Origin: Candidatus Berkelbacteria bacterium
GTDB taxonomy: Bacteria > Patescibacteriota > UBA1384 > CAILIB01
DNA length: 22,809 bases
Reading direction: 5' to 3'
Assembly (NCBI GenBank): GCA_020058355.1
Contig: JAGVEG010000019.1
Coordinates: forward strand, 1-22,809
Both the position numbers and the translations under genes were made by a program. The notes under the pieces are model-generated. The model saw only the letters and a program-made list of their open reading frames with translations. It was not told the DNA's origin and did no database searches. Below, in pieces: positions 16,156-22,560 of the stretch (position 1 is its first letter; each line of letters begins with the position of its first letter).

Positions 16156-16689
16156 TCAGATTTGCTTTATGACATATGAGCTCTGTGAGCGATAGGAAAC
16201 AAGGACGAGAATTCGATGGTCAATGGTATCGACATCGAGCACCCTGATCACTCTTACCCCCTCAGGAAGACCCGCTAGCAAGTCCGCCTCGGAAAGATAT
16301 GCACTTGGTGACCTTACAAAACTCTCCCAGGTACCCCGTTTCTGCCCAAACTCCCAACCTTCCTTGGTGACACTTGCCACCTGCAAGTCAGTGGTACGCA
16401 CCGTCCCAAGTACCGTGTAAACCATGGAGTCAATGAGTGGAACAAACCCAATCGGGCTTGTGACTTGCTCTCCACTCATATCTGACCTCAGATAACCACC
16501 ACCGTAAACTTTAAAGACAACACCCCCTGAGAAGAAGCCTCCTCCACTAATCTCATAGTTAAGCGAATCGCTACCCACTTTACGAACAACGCTTGCAGGT
16601 TCTACAACAGAGACCACTCCATCATTCCCACCACACCCACCTGCAAGCACACCAGCCAAGACAGCCAACACAAACAAAGAAGCTTTCAT
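16156..16689 (-). CDS. Putative lipoprotein (177 aa), function unknown
   Basis: The N-terminus is a lipoprotein signal: MK start, hydrophobic core, and Cys19 after LAGG, with Ala at -3, which the lipobox permits. The mature part is Gly/Val-rich and beta-like (GGGFFSGGVVFKVYGGGYL) and has no other Cys. I recognise no family. A purine-rich site (GGAAGGAAAAG) precedes the ATG at 16689, and a 5-bp hairpin with GACCC/GGGTC arms (16709-16721) lies in the leader. It is the only complete gene in the window that ends in TGA, and it has its own terminator. It lies downstream of the ABC exporter permease on the same strand with an 82-nt gap, so it may be transcribed with it or alone. Confidence 0.8.
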   Translation of the reverse strand: MKASLFVLAVLAGVLAGGCGGNDGVVSVVEPASVVRKVGSDSLNYEISGGGFFSGGVVFKVYGGGYLRSDMSGEQVTSPIGFVPLIDSMVYTVLGTVRTTDLQVASVTKEGWEFGQKRGTWESFVRSPSAYLSEADLLAGLPEGVRVIRVLDVDTIDHRILVLVSYRSQSSYVIKQI

Positions 16690-16771
16690 AAACTTTTCCT
16701 TCCAACGAGACCCTCTGGGTCAAAATCTCAATACCACAGATCAGCCAATCTGTAAATACACCAACCCCCTA

Positions 16772-17563
16772 CTATTTTCTACTCACCCGATACTTCAGCG
16801 ACGCGAGGGCCATGCTAAATGAAAGTGTCATGACAATAGCAATAGCAAGCAGCGCCTTACCCAAAGTATCCCACTGCCAACCCACCGTAATAATGTCGCG
16901 GAGGCCATCAAGTAGGTAGGTCACCGGATTATAGCTGGAGAAGGTCTTGAGCCATCCGCTCAGTGCCTCCTTTGGCAGAAAGGTTGTCGTCAAAAATGAA
17001 AATGGGAAGAAGAGCAAAAATGAAGAACTTACCGCCGCAGGGCTTCCCGTGCGCAGCGCAATCGCATACGGAAAACCAGTAAACGCGAGGCCCCAGAGAC
17101 CCGATATTGCAAGGAACGCGAGCATTCCTGGAATGCCAGTTGCAAAGTCCACGCCAAGCGCCAATCCCAAGATCAACACTGGTACTGAAAGTGCAATACA
17201 GAACGCCAGATCGGCCATCATCAGACCGAGTAGCAACGCCAGTCGGTTAATAGGAGAAACAAGCAAACGATCAAAGTACCCGTTCTGAATATCAGTCACC
17301 AAGGCTGATGCACGTGAAATACCCGTGACCGCAAATACAATTGCAACCGGAATCTGAAACGCCTTAAAGTCAGCGATTCCCGTAGCACTGGCCACCTTAC
17401 TGAGTGCGCCCACATTCACCACAAAGAAGAAAATCGGAATGATAATACCCGGAATCGTGGCCTCGGGCTCTCGCCAAATACCCCGCAAGGCGCGGATAGC
17501 GACACTGGTTAGGTCATGCCAGAAACCGGCTGGCCGCGCGTGGAACGTAGTAGTATCTTTCAT
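16772..17563 (-). CDS. ABC-2 type exporter permease (DrrB-like)
   Basis: The 263-residue product has about six hydrophobic segments and the ABC-2 family pattern. A cytoplasmic amphipathic N-terminus (RALRGIWREPEATIPGIIIPI) is followed by the conserved intracellular stretch GYFDRLLVSPINRLALLLG between helices 2 and 3. A late SYNPVTYLLDGLRDIITVG segment precedes the last helix. This is the membrane half of an ATP-driven exporter of the daunorubicin-resistance / NodJ type; two copies would pair with two ATPases. It starts 3 nt after the ATPase gene, clearly one operon. Substrate unknown; drug, lipid or glycan export are all possible. Confidence 0.92.
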   Translation of the reverse strand: MKDTTTFHARPAGFWHDLTSVAIRALRGIWREPEATIPGIIIPIFFFVVNVGALSKVASATGIADFKAFQIPVAIVFAVTGISRASALVTDIQNGYFDRLLVSPINRLALLLGLMMADLAFCIALSVPVLILGLALGVDFATGIPGMLAFLAISGLWGLAFTGFPYAIALRTGSPAAVSSSFLLFFPFSFLTTTFLPKEALSGWLKTFSSYNPVTYLLDGLRDIITVGWQWDTLGKALLAIAIVMTLSFSMALASLKYRVSRK

Positions 17564-17566
17564 AAT

Positions 17567-18517
17567 TTAGGCAATGGTTTCTTTCTGATGAAGCGTGCCG
17601 CCCGTAACCGCAAAGAATACGTCATCAAGGGTTGGGTTACGCAAAACAAGGTTCTCAATCATGACATTCTGATCTGATAGTTCACGCACCACAGAAGCCA
17701 GAATTGCCGAGCCATCCTGCACCGCCAGTGTAAGAAGACGTCCCTCTAGGGCACTTCGGGTAATACCCTTCAGCTTTTCAAGAGCCTTACGGTCAACCTT
17801 GCTGCTGGTGGTTATTTCTATCAGGTCCTCACCAATGCTCCGCTTGAGTTCAGTTGGGGTACCTTCCGCAGCAAGCTTCCCTGCCGCAATAATACCGACA
17901 CGATCAGCAAGCTGATCAGCTTCTTCCAGATACTGCGTGGTTAAGAAAATGGTCATACCCTGATCTTTGTTCAGGCGCCGCACTTCTTCCCATACCTTCT
18001 GACGACTTGCTGGATCAAGGCCAGTAGTAGGCTCATCAAGGAAGAGTACTTGCGGGTTATGCATGAGCGAAGAAGCTAGGTCCAAACGCCGACGCATACC
18101 TCCTGAGTAAGACTTAGTACGCTGATTAATTGCGTCGCCGATATCTACCAGATCTAAGAGGTGTTCAATACGCTGCTCAATCTGTAAACGACTCAAACCA
18201 TACAGACGTCCCTGGAGACGCAATAACTCAAGCCCAGTCTGCTGAGGATCAAGTGACGATTCTTGAAGCGCTACACCAATCCGAAGCCGAACATCGGTAG
18301 TCTGCGTTCGTACGCTAAAGCCAAGAATATGAGCATCGCCCCCTTGCGGCTCAAGGAGTGTTGTAAGCATGCGGACCGTCGTAGACTTACCGGCACCATT
18401 GGGGCCGAGAAATCCATAAATCTCCCCTTCTTTCACCGAAAAACTCACATCATCAACAGCAAGCTTGTCAGCTCCGAAGCGACGTGTGAGGTGGTTAACA
18501 GTAATTGCATCGTTCAT
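17567..18517 (-). CDS. ABC exporter ATPase (DrrA-like)
   Basis: The 316-residue product has Walker A GPNGAGKST (38-46), Q-loop Gln85, signature YSGGMRRRLDLA (137-148), Walker B VLFLDE (157-162) and D-loop GLDP. The switch position, usually His, is Gln195 in TTQYLEEADQLADR, as in DrrA itself, so this is a subfamily trait and not a defect. A C-terminal extension of about 85 residues ends in NPTLDDVFFAVTGG, the DUF4162-type tail of DrrA proteins. It is the first gene of a two-gene exporter operon. An extended -10, TGCTACTAT, ends 6 nt before the ATG and no Shine-Dalgarno is present, so a leaderless start is likely. Confidence 0.95.
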   Translation of the reverse strand: MNDAITVNHLTRRFGADKLAVDDVSFSVKEGEIYGFLGPNGAGKSTTVRMLTTLLEPQGGDAHILGFSVRTQTTDVRLRIGVALQESSLDPQQTGLELLRLQGRLYGLSRLQIEQRIEHLLDLVDIGDAINQRTKSYSGGMRRRLDLASSLMHNPQVLFLDEPTTGLDPASRQKVWEEVRRLNKDQGMTIFLTTQYLEEADQLADRVGIIAAGKLAAEGTPTELKRSIGEDLIEITTSSKVDRKALEKLKGITRSALEGRLLTLAVQDGSAILASVVRELSDQNVMIENLVLRNPTLDDVFFAVTGGTLHQKETIA

Positions 18518-18523
18518 ACAAAA

Positions 18524-18532
18524 ATAGTAGCA
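18524..18532 (-). promoter_or_regulatory. Predicted extended -10 (TGCTACTAT) of the ABC exporter operon, leaderless arrangement
   Basis: TGCTACTAT on the minus strand is followed by TTTTGT and the ATG at 18517. It lies just downstream of the terminator of the SPFH gene. Confidence 0.5.
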
Positions 18533-18540
18533 GCTTTCAC

Positions 18541-18565
18541 GAAAAAGAGCCCCTCACGGAGCTCT
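18541..18565 (-). terminator. Intrinsic terminator after the SPFH gene
   Basis: On the minus strand AGAGCTCC / GGGGCTCT (8 pairs including one T-G, loop GTGA) is followed by TTTTTC. It separates the SPFH gene from the ABC operon. Confidence 0.85.
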
Positions 18566-18585
18566 TCATCTTCTTCAGAATCTAC

Positions 18586-19506
18586 TTAGACGATCGGCGC
18601 TCCAGACTTACCCTCCTTGACCAGATCAGTCGCCAGCATTGATTGCTGGATCTGACTAGCCAGATCGCTCATACCACTTGGTGAATGAGGAACAATCAGG
18701 GTATTAGTCTTTGACTGAGCTCCGATTGCCGAAAGCGTATCAAAGTACTGAGTCATCATGACAAGCGTCATAACATCCTGAGCCGTCGTACCGGCCACTG
18801 CGTGCTGAAACTGCTCAACGGATTCCTTAAGACCCGTCACAATTGCTGCACGCTGTGCGGCAATACCCTCACCCTGAAGCTTCTTGCTCTCAGCCTCGGC
18901 ACGAGCGGCAGCAACCAAGATTAAGCGATCTGCCTCAGCCTTTTCGGCGGCTGCTTCACGCAAACGACGGTTCGCGTTAATCTGGTTCATTGAGTGTTTT
19001 ACCTCAGGATCTGGATCAATATCGGTAACGAGCGCGGTCATAATCCCGTAGCCATAATCGTCCATAACGTCAGTAAGCTCGCCCTTAATCGCCATGGCGA
19101 TTTCATCTTTCTTAAGAAAGACGTCATCCAGCAGGGTTGCAGGCACTGAAGCACGTACCACGTCAAAAACGTAAGAAGTAATCTGACGATCAGCATTACT
19201 CAGGCGATAGTACGCCTCATACACCTTTTCGGGGAGTACATAGTACTGCACCGAAACCATGACAACCGCGAATACATTGTCCTTGGTCTTAGTCTCAACT
19301 TTTACATCAAGCTGACGAACGCGCAGGTCAACCGTCGCTGCCACCGTCTCAATCCACGGAAGCTTCAGGTTAAGACCAGCACCCGCAACACGGGCAAACT
19401 TACCGAAGCGCTGAATAACAGCCGCCGTTGACTGCTGCACCACAAACACGGAAAGCAATATGGTAATAAGTACGATTACTGCTACCACAATTGGCACAAT
19501 GGGCAT
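18586..19506 (-). CDS. SPFH/band 7 membrane protein (stomatin / QmcA-like)
   Basis: SPFH proteins form large membrane-anchored rings that organise membrane microdomains or control proteases. The 306-residue product has one N-terminal membrane helix (about 4-24). A band 7 domain follows, with the typical entry VQQSTAAVIQRFGKFARV and the LKLPWIETVAATVDLRVRQ stretch. Then comes an Ala/Glu-rich coiled coil (REAAAEKAEADRLILVAAARAEAESK) and a C-terminal oligomerisation tail. This order matches stomatin/QmcA/paraslipin. No NfeD-like partner is adjacent. A TAATTT hexamer ends 6 nt before the ATG with no Shine-Dalgarno. It is monocistronic, ending in a terminator. Confidence 0.93.
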   Translation of the reverse strand: MPIVPIVVAVIVLITILLSVFVVQQSTAAVIQRFGKFARVAGAGLNLKLPWIETVAATVDLRVRQLDVKVETKTKDNVFAVVMVSVQYYVLPEKVYEAYYRLSNADRQITSYVFDVVRASVPATLLDDVFLKKDEIAMAIKGELTDVMDDYGYGIMTALVTDIDPDPEVKHSMNQINANRRLREAAAEKAEADRLILVAAARAEAESKKLQGEGIAAQRAAIVTGLKESVEQFQHAVAGTTAQDVMTLVMMTQYFDTLSAIGAQSKTNTLIVPHSPSGMSDLASQIQQSMLATDLVKEGKSGAPIV

Positions 19507-19512
19507 TGCACA

Positions 19513-19518
19513 AAATTA
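19513..19518 (-). promoter_or_regulatory. Possible -10 (TAATTT) of the SPFH gene, leaderless arrangement
   Basis: TAATTT on the minus strand, 6 nt before the ATG at 19506. The region is AT-rich, with a competing TATATT further upstream, so the exact hexamer is uncertain. Confidence 0.35.
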
Positions 19519-19573
19519 GTAATATATACTCTGGTTACCTTATTTTTACATCTTCGTCTAGCACTTTACACTA

Positions 19574-20275
19574 CTACGCATTTCCTTCACTCGTAAGATA
19601 CGTGTCCATCTTTTCGTCAGTAGTGAGACGTTGTGTGATGTCAAAATACTTACCGCCCTGTTCATGATAGATGTAGAGTGTTGTCATCCAGACTTCATAA
19701 TTTGGTGATGGAGCCAGTCGTGAATTAGCCTGTAGAGCGAATGCAGGATTTGTTGCATCAGACTGTCTGCAATAGACACCGTACGTTACACTGACCAGAT
19801 TGGGCAGTTGTGCAGGGCATGATGCTGTACCCAATGGATAGAGAGTACCTCTTGGAAAGAGAGATACCATGACCTCCGTCAATCGCGTCCTGCTCGGATC
19901 AACACGAACACCATATGTCAAACCGGAAACTGATTCTTGCCCCGAGAAGATATCAGTAAACAGCGTCGGGGTATCCGACACCAAGCCAGCAGTACCCTGG
20001 TACAGATAGTGCTCTTGGTTCTGTGGATCACGGTAGTAGGAAAAACGATTACCAGTACCCTTTGGTAAAATCACAGATCCGCCAGATTCTTCATTTTGCT
20101 GAAAGCTCTTTATCGCATTAGTCATTGACCGCATGAGAGCTGTAGCACTCGCTTTGCGCGTATTGTAACTTGCCTGTCCCACAACAACCACACTAAGGCT
20201 GCTTAGTACACTGACGATTGTGATCACGACGAGTAATTCTATGAGCGTAAAGGCATGTTTAATCACGTTGCGCAC
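19574..20275 (-). CDS. Type IV pilin-like / type II pseudopilin protein
   Basis: The N-terminus is a class III prepilin signal: a short basic leader (MRNVIKHA), then FTLIELLVVITIVSVLSSLSV with Glu13 at +5 and the hydrophobic assembly helix. The residue before the cut is Ala8, where Gly is usual, so cleavage by prepilin peptidase may be altered but is still plausible. The 233-residue product has an alpha1 continuation (RKASATALMRSMTNAIKSFQQ) and a C-terminal globular part with two Cys that could form a disulfide. It starts with GTG at 20275. No other pilus gene lies beside it, so it may be a lone pilin or a minor component of a distant system. Confidence 0.85.
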   Translation of the reverse strand: MRNVIKHAFTLIELLVVITIVSVLSSLSVVVVGQASYNTRKASATALMRSMTNAIKSFQQNEESGGSVILPKGTGNRFSYYRDPQNQEHYLYQGTAGLVSDTPTLFTDIFSGQESVSGLTYGVRVDPSRTRLTEVMVSLFPRGTLYPLGTASCPAQLPNLVSVTYGVYCRQSDATNPAFALQANSRLAPSPNYEVWMTTLYIYHEQGGKYFDITQRLTTDEKMDTYLTSEGNA

Positions 20276-20318
20276 TAGAGCTACTAACTATACAGGCGTA
20301 GTGTACCATTGCCATAAC

Positions 20319-20345
20319 AAAAAAAGCACCCTGGGGGTGCTTTTT
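20319..20345 (-). terminator. Intrinsic terminator after tsf (bidirectional shape)
   Basis: AAAAAGCACCC (20321-20331) pairs with GGGTGCTTTTT (20335-20345) around a 3-nt loop. On the minus strand it ends in a long T-run, so it stops the rpsB-tsf transcript before the pseudopilin gene. Confidence 0.9.
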
Positions 20346-20366
20346 CATTTCAAGTCCTAGAAAGAA

Positions 20367-20849
20367 CTAGTCCTCTACTGGCTTTTCACCTGCCTGCTCG
20401 CCCAATACATAGCGAACAAAGCGGGTAATAACGATGCGCTCTCCAAGAGTAGCGGTCGTCTCAGCAAGGTATTCAGCGATGGTCTTCTTGGCATCGCGGA
20501 TGAATGGCTGCTCAAGCAGCTCTTCAACAGTTTCAGGAGCCATGCTACTGATTTGCAGTGCAACATCATGAGCAAATGCCTCAAATCCGTCAGAGCGAGC
20601 AACGAAATCAGTCTCGCAGTTTACCTCAACCATAACGCCGATGCGGCCGTTGTGGACGTAGGTCTCGATTACACCTTCTGCAGCGTGACGGTCAGCCTTC
20701 TTGGCCATGATCTGTGCACCACGAGCCTTCAGGAGCTCAAGGGCCTTGCTCTTGTCACCCTCAGCCTCATCAAGTGCCTTCTTTACATCAAGCATTCCCA
20801 TACCGGTGCGCTCACGCAGCTCGGCGATATCAGCAGTGGTGTATCCCAT
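20367..20849 (-). CDS. tsf: Elongation factor Ts, short form
   Basis: EF-Ts exchanges GDP for GTP on EF-Tu. The 160-residue product has the N-terminal UBA-like helix bundle (IAELRERTGMGMLDVKKALDEAEGD, residues 9-32) and the core motif TDFVAR (80-85) that inserts beside the EF-Tu nucleotide site. It then has only a single core subdomain; E. coli EF-Ts is 283 residues and has a duplicated core. The Thermus form (about 196 aa) is similarly short and works as a dimer, so this one may do so too. It follows rpsB by 41 nt with no Shine-Dalgarno and is closed by a terminator; pyrH is not next to it. Confidence 0.95.
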   Translation of the reverse strand: MGYTTADIAELRERTGMGMLDVKKALDEAEGDKSKALELLKARGAQIMAKKADRHAAEGVIETYVHNGRIGVMVEVNCETDFVARSDGFEAFAHDVALQISSMAPETVEELLEQPFIRDAKKTIAEYLAETTATLGERIVITRFVRYVLGEQAGEKPVED

Positions 20850-20890
20850 GGTGAAACGTTACTGAATAAAATGAAAACGTAAGAATGTTC

Positions 20891-21634
20891 CTACTTGTCA
20901 GCTTTTGCCGCCTTCTCAACCACTTCCTTCATAGCATTCTGACGAGCGGCCATTGCGTTCTCAAGGGTCTGATCAATCAGATCAAAAACCAGCTTCATAG
21001 AACGTACACCGTCATCATTGATAGGAATGATGTGTGAGAAAGGAGTTGGATCGCTGTTGGTATCAAGAACAGCCATAAGCTCAATCTCTTCACGACGAGC
21101 TTCCTTTACCGCGATCTTCTCGTGGCTTGGGTCAATCATGAAAACAAGATCGGGCTTCTTAGTAAGGTCGCGAAGACCACCAAACTTATACTGCGTGCGG
21201 CGAACATCGCCCTCCATCATCAGACGCTCCTTCTTGATCATTTTTGAAGCATCTTCAGAAGCAAGGAATGCCTCCTGCTTTACCATACGAGCGATACTCT
21301 TCTGTACCTCAGACCAGTTGGTGAGAACACCACCGGGCCAGCGAACATTGATGTATGGCATGCCGTACTTAGAGCCGATCTCCTTAATGCGGTTTGCAAT
21401 AACGTCATTCTTTGTACCAACAAAGATGACCGTCTTACCGTCGCGTACGCGCTCAGCAAGAACCTGAAGACTGGAAGCCAAAAGCTCACGAGTCTGCTCA
21501 AGGTCAAGAATATGAAGGTGATCACGGGTTGCGTGAATGTACGGCTTCATTTTTGGATGCCAGCGTGAAGCGGCGTGCCCGAAATGGGCGCCAGCTTCCG
21601 CCAGATCCTTCAAGGAAGGAATTGGTGGAACCAT
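20891..21634 (-). CDS. rpsB: 30S ribosomal protein S2
   Basis: S2 is a late-assembling protein of the small subunit. The 247-residue product has the full family pattern: LAEAGAHFGHAASRWHPKMKPYI near the N-terminus, IHILDLEQT-like text (HLHILDLEQTRELL), the FVGTKNDV segment, YINVRWPGGVLTNW, and PDLVFMIDPSHEKIAVKEA. It is the first gene of rpsB-tsf. AAGGAG lies 8 nt before the ATG and a TATAAG hexamer about 36 nt before it. A region of unusually high G+C lies just upstream and separates it from the divergent RNA region. Confidence 0.97.
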   Translation of the reverse strand: MVPPIPSLKDLAEAGAHFGHAASRWHPKMKPYIHATRDHLHILDLEQTRELLASSLQVLAERVRDGKTVIFVGTKNDVIANRIKEIGSKYGMPYINVRWPGGVLTNWSEVQKSIARMVKQEAFLASEDASKMIKKERLMMEGDVRRTQYKFGGLRDLTKKPDLVFMIDPSHEKIAVKEARREEIELMAVLDTNSDPTPFSHIIPINDDGVRSMKLVFDLIDQTLENAMAARQNAMKEVVEKAAKADK

Positions 21635-21669
21635 GATGGTTGCTCCTTAGGTTAGCGCCAGGGAATCAA

Positions 21670-21675
21670 CTTATA
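21670..21675 (-). promoter_or_regulatory. Predicted -10 (TATAAG) of rpsB-tsf
   Basis: GGCTATAAG on the minus strand would give a leader of about 30 nt that contains the AAGGAG ribosome site. There is no clear -35 in the GC-rich upstream block. Confidence 0.45.
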
Positions 21676-21720
21676 GCCGGGCGGGTGCGGTGCCGAGGGG
21701 GCGCCGGCCGCAGGAGCGAC

Positions 21721-21726
21721 TATAAT
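21721..21726 (+). promoter_or_regulatory. Predicted -10 (TATAAT) of the first putative RNA
   Basis: A consensus TATAAT lies at the boundary of the GC-rich block. Downstream there is no protein gene, only a structured segment closed by a terminator. No -35 match at 16-18 nt. Confidence 0.5.
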
Positions 21727-21732
21727 CATCCA

Positions 21733-22046
21733 AGACGTTTGGAAATAAACTTGAGTGAAAACTACCAGGTATTGCTCAATTCCGCAAATCTGGTAGTAAG
21801 AGAGAGCCTAATTATGAGGTGGTACTGCATGAAGGACTGCGATGATGGCAGTTAGTACTAGACGTAATTAAGCAGGATCAGCGTGCGATGACTCAAAAGA
21901 TACTCATGATTGGCTTCATTAGAACTTTTGACCGTCTATCCTCAACGACGAGTGATGCTGCCGGAAGATCCGGAGGGGTCGTTGCTTTGTTGCTGGAGTA
22001 ACGACCCTTATCCCTTTCCCCAAACCGCTCCCCTGAGCGATTTTTT
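21733..22046 (+). ncRNA. Candidate structured non-coding RNA 1 (about 310 nt), unidentified
   Basis: The candidate starts after TATAAT and ends at a terminator (22026-22046). GTTTGGAAA near the 5' end (21737-21745) can pair with the sequence just before the terminator: GTTTGG is exactly complementary to CCAAAC (22020-22025), and the helix extends across a 2-nt bulge. That would close the whole RNA. Inside are ACTACCAG/CTGGTAGT (about 21758-21796), CCGGA/TCCGG (21961-21973) and GGGTCGTT/AACGACCC (around 21977-22007), all exact. This pattern is that of a stable RNA. I could not match it to a known class, and its existence rests only on sequence pairing. Confidence 0.45.
22026..22046 (+). terminator. 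Intrinsic terminator of putative RNA 1
   Basis: CGCTC (22026-22030) and GAGCG (22035-22039), with a 4-nt loop, are followed by A and six T. Confidence 0.7.
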
Positions 22047-22288
22047 GCTTTACATAAAAAATGTTCTTCGCAGCATCTATTGCAGGGAATCAAGTAAAAG
22101 ACACGAACTCACTATCAACAAGAGTGGATCGGACATCGAAAGGTGACGTACTTGTTGACAAAAGGTAAACCCTCCTACGGATGAGGAGGGACACTGGACT
22201 ATGCCACTATGGTCCATGAATCAGTCTCTCCTCGATCCTCCCACCCCTGCTCTATACCTTCACATTTTTTGTGAAGGTATTTTGTTTG
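22047..22288 (+). ncRNA. Candidate structured RNA segment 2, unidentified
   Basis: Between two terminators there is no gene, but successive hairpins: CAAGTA (22091-22096) with TACTTG (22149-22154), CCCTCCT (22170-22176) with AGGAGGG (22184-22190), TGGAC (22195-22199) with GTCCA (22212-22216), and then a strong terminator. No promoter of its own is clear, so it may be read-through from RNA 1 or part of a long leader. Confidence 0.3.
22254..22288 (+). terminator. Intrinsic terminator of segment 2
   Basis: A perfect 11-bp stem ATACCTTCACA (22254-22264) / TGTGAAGGTAT (22270-22280), with a T5 loop, is followed by TTTGTTTG. Confidence 0.85.
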
Positions 22289-22298
22289 TAAGAAGCAC

Positions 22299-22326
22299 TT
22301 TACAGCAATTCTAAAAAGAGTATCTT
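22299..22326 (+). promoter_or_regulatory. Predicted promoter of RNA 3 / rpmE leader (TTTACA-16-TATCTT)
   Basis: TTTACA (22299-22304) and TATCTT (22321-22326) are separated by 16 nt, the most regular -35/-10 pair in the window. Transcription would begin near 22333. Confidence 0.45.
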
Positions 22327-22332
22327 CAATAC

Positions 22333-22512
22333 ATCACAAAAAAGGAGGTGATAATTTAGCGGGCGCGCTAACCTGCTAAGGCTTCAGTTTTTACAAAGAA
22401 AGGAGAAAAGTATCGAATGATAGTATGGGAGAGCCCGCTATCATTCACTCCCCTTTACACATCTACCAAAACCCCGCAGCCCTCCCATCTCGCTGCGGGG
22501 TTTTCCCTTTTT
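22333..22512 (+). ncRNA. Candidate short RNA 3 or attenuator leader upstream of rpmE
   Basis: The segment has a perfect Shine-Dalgarno block (AAAGGAGGTGAT near 22337-22350) with no start codon behind it. TTAGCG/CGCTAA and a second AAAGGAG (22399-22405) follow. An ATG at 22417 is buried in the stem GAATGATAG (22415-22423) / CTATCATTC (22438-22446). The segment ends in a 13-bp terminator. The ATG 22417 frame is open for 64 codons into rpmE but runs through the terminator. Either a small RNA or a regulatory leader for L31 would fit. Confidence 0.4.
22468..22512 (+). terminator. Strong terminator / possible attenuator before rpmE
   Basis: AAAACCCCGCAGC (22468-22480) pairs perfectly with GCTGCGGGGTTTT (22492-22504), with an 11-nt loop, followed by CCCTTTTT. 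Confidence 0.92.
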
Positions 22513-22539
22513 AAGCCCCTACCCAAACCCGATAATCTG

Positions 22540-22548
22540 TGCTACGCT
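22540..22548 (+). promoter_or_regulatory. Predicted extended -10 (TGCTACGCT) of rpmE
   Basis: TGCTACGCT lies after the terminator and 60 nt before the rpmE ATG. It shares the TGCTAnnnT form of other promoters here, differing from the one at 3678 by one base. Confidence 0.45.
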
Positions 22549-22560
22549 CCTAGAAGCACT

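Noticed and set aside
16156..16158. UGA read as glycine (code 25) in this organism
   Set aside because: No gene here has an internal in-frame TGA. The one terminal TGA precedes an intrinsic terminator, so it works as a stop. Glycine sites use normal GGN codons.
18000..18517. Defective ABC ATPase because the switch histidine is Gln195
   Set aside because: Gln at this position in TTQYL.EADQLADR is the known pattern of DrrA-type ATPases, so it is a subfamily feature.
21797..21850. T-box-like text (GAGGTGGTACTGC) in the putative RNA 1
   Set aside because: It differs from the conserved GGTGGNACCGCG core at key positions, no synthetase gene follows, and no antiterminator/terminator pair of the T-box kind is arranged around it.
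21640..22146. Short plus-strand frames of 71 and 78 codons in the rpsB-rpmE gap
   Set aside because: Neither has a Shine-Dalgarno or a matching -10, both run through the hairpins and terminators described, and the products have no protein-like pattern.
21733..22512. tRNA, tmRNA, RNase P RNA, SRP RNA or 5S rRNA in the gene-free region
   Set aside because: I looked on both strands for T-loop, tag-end, GGAAAGTCC and GGAAGCAGCC signatures and found none. Divergent forms cannot be excluded without a covariance search.
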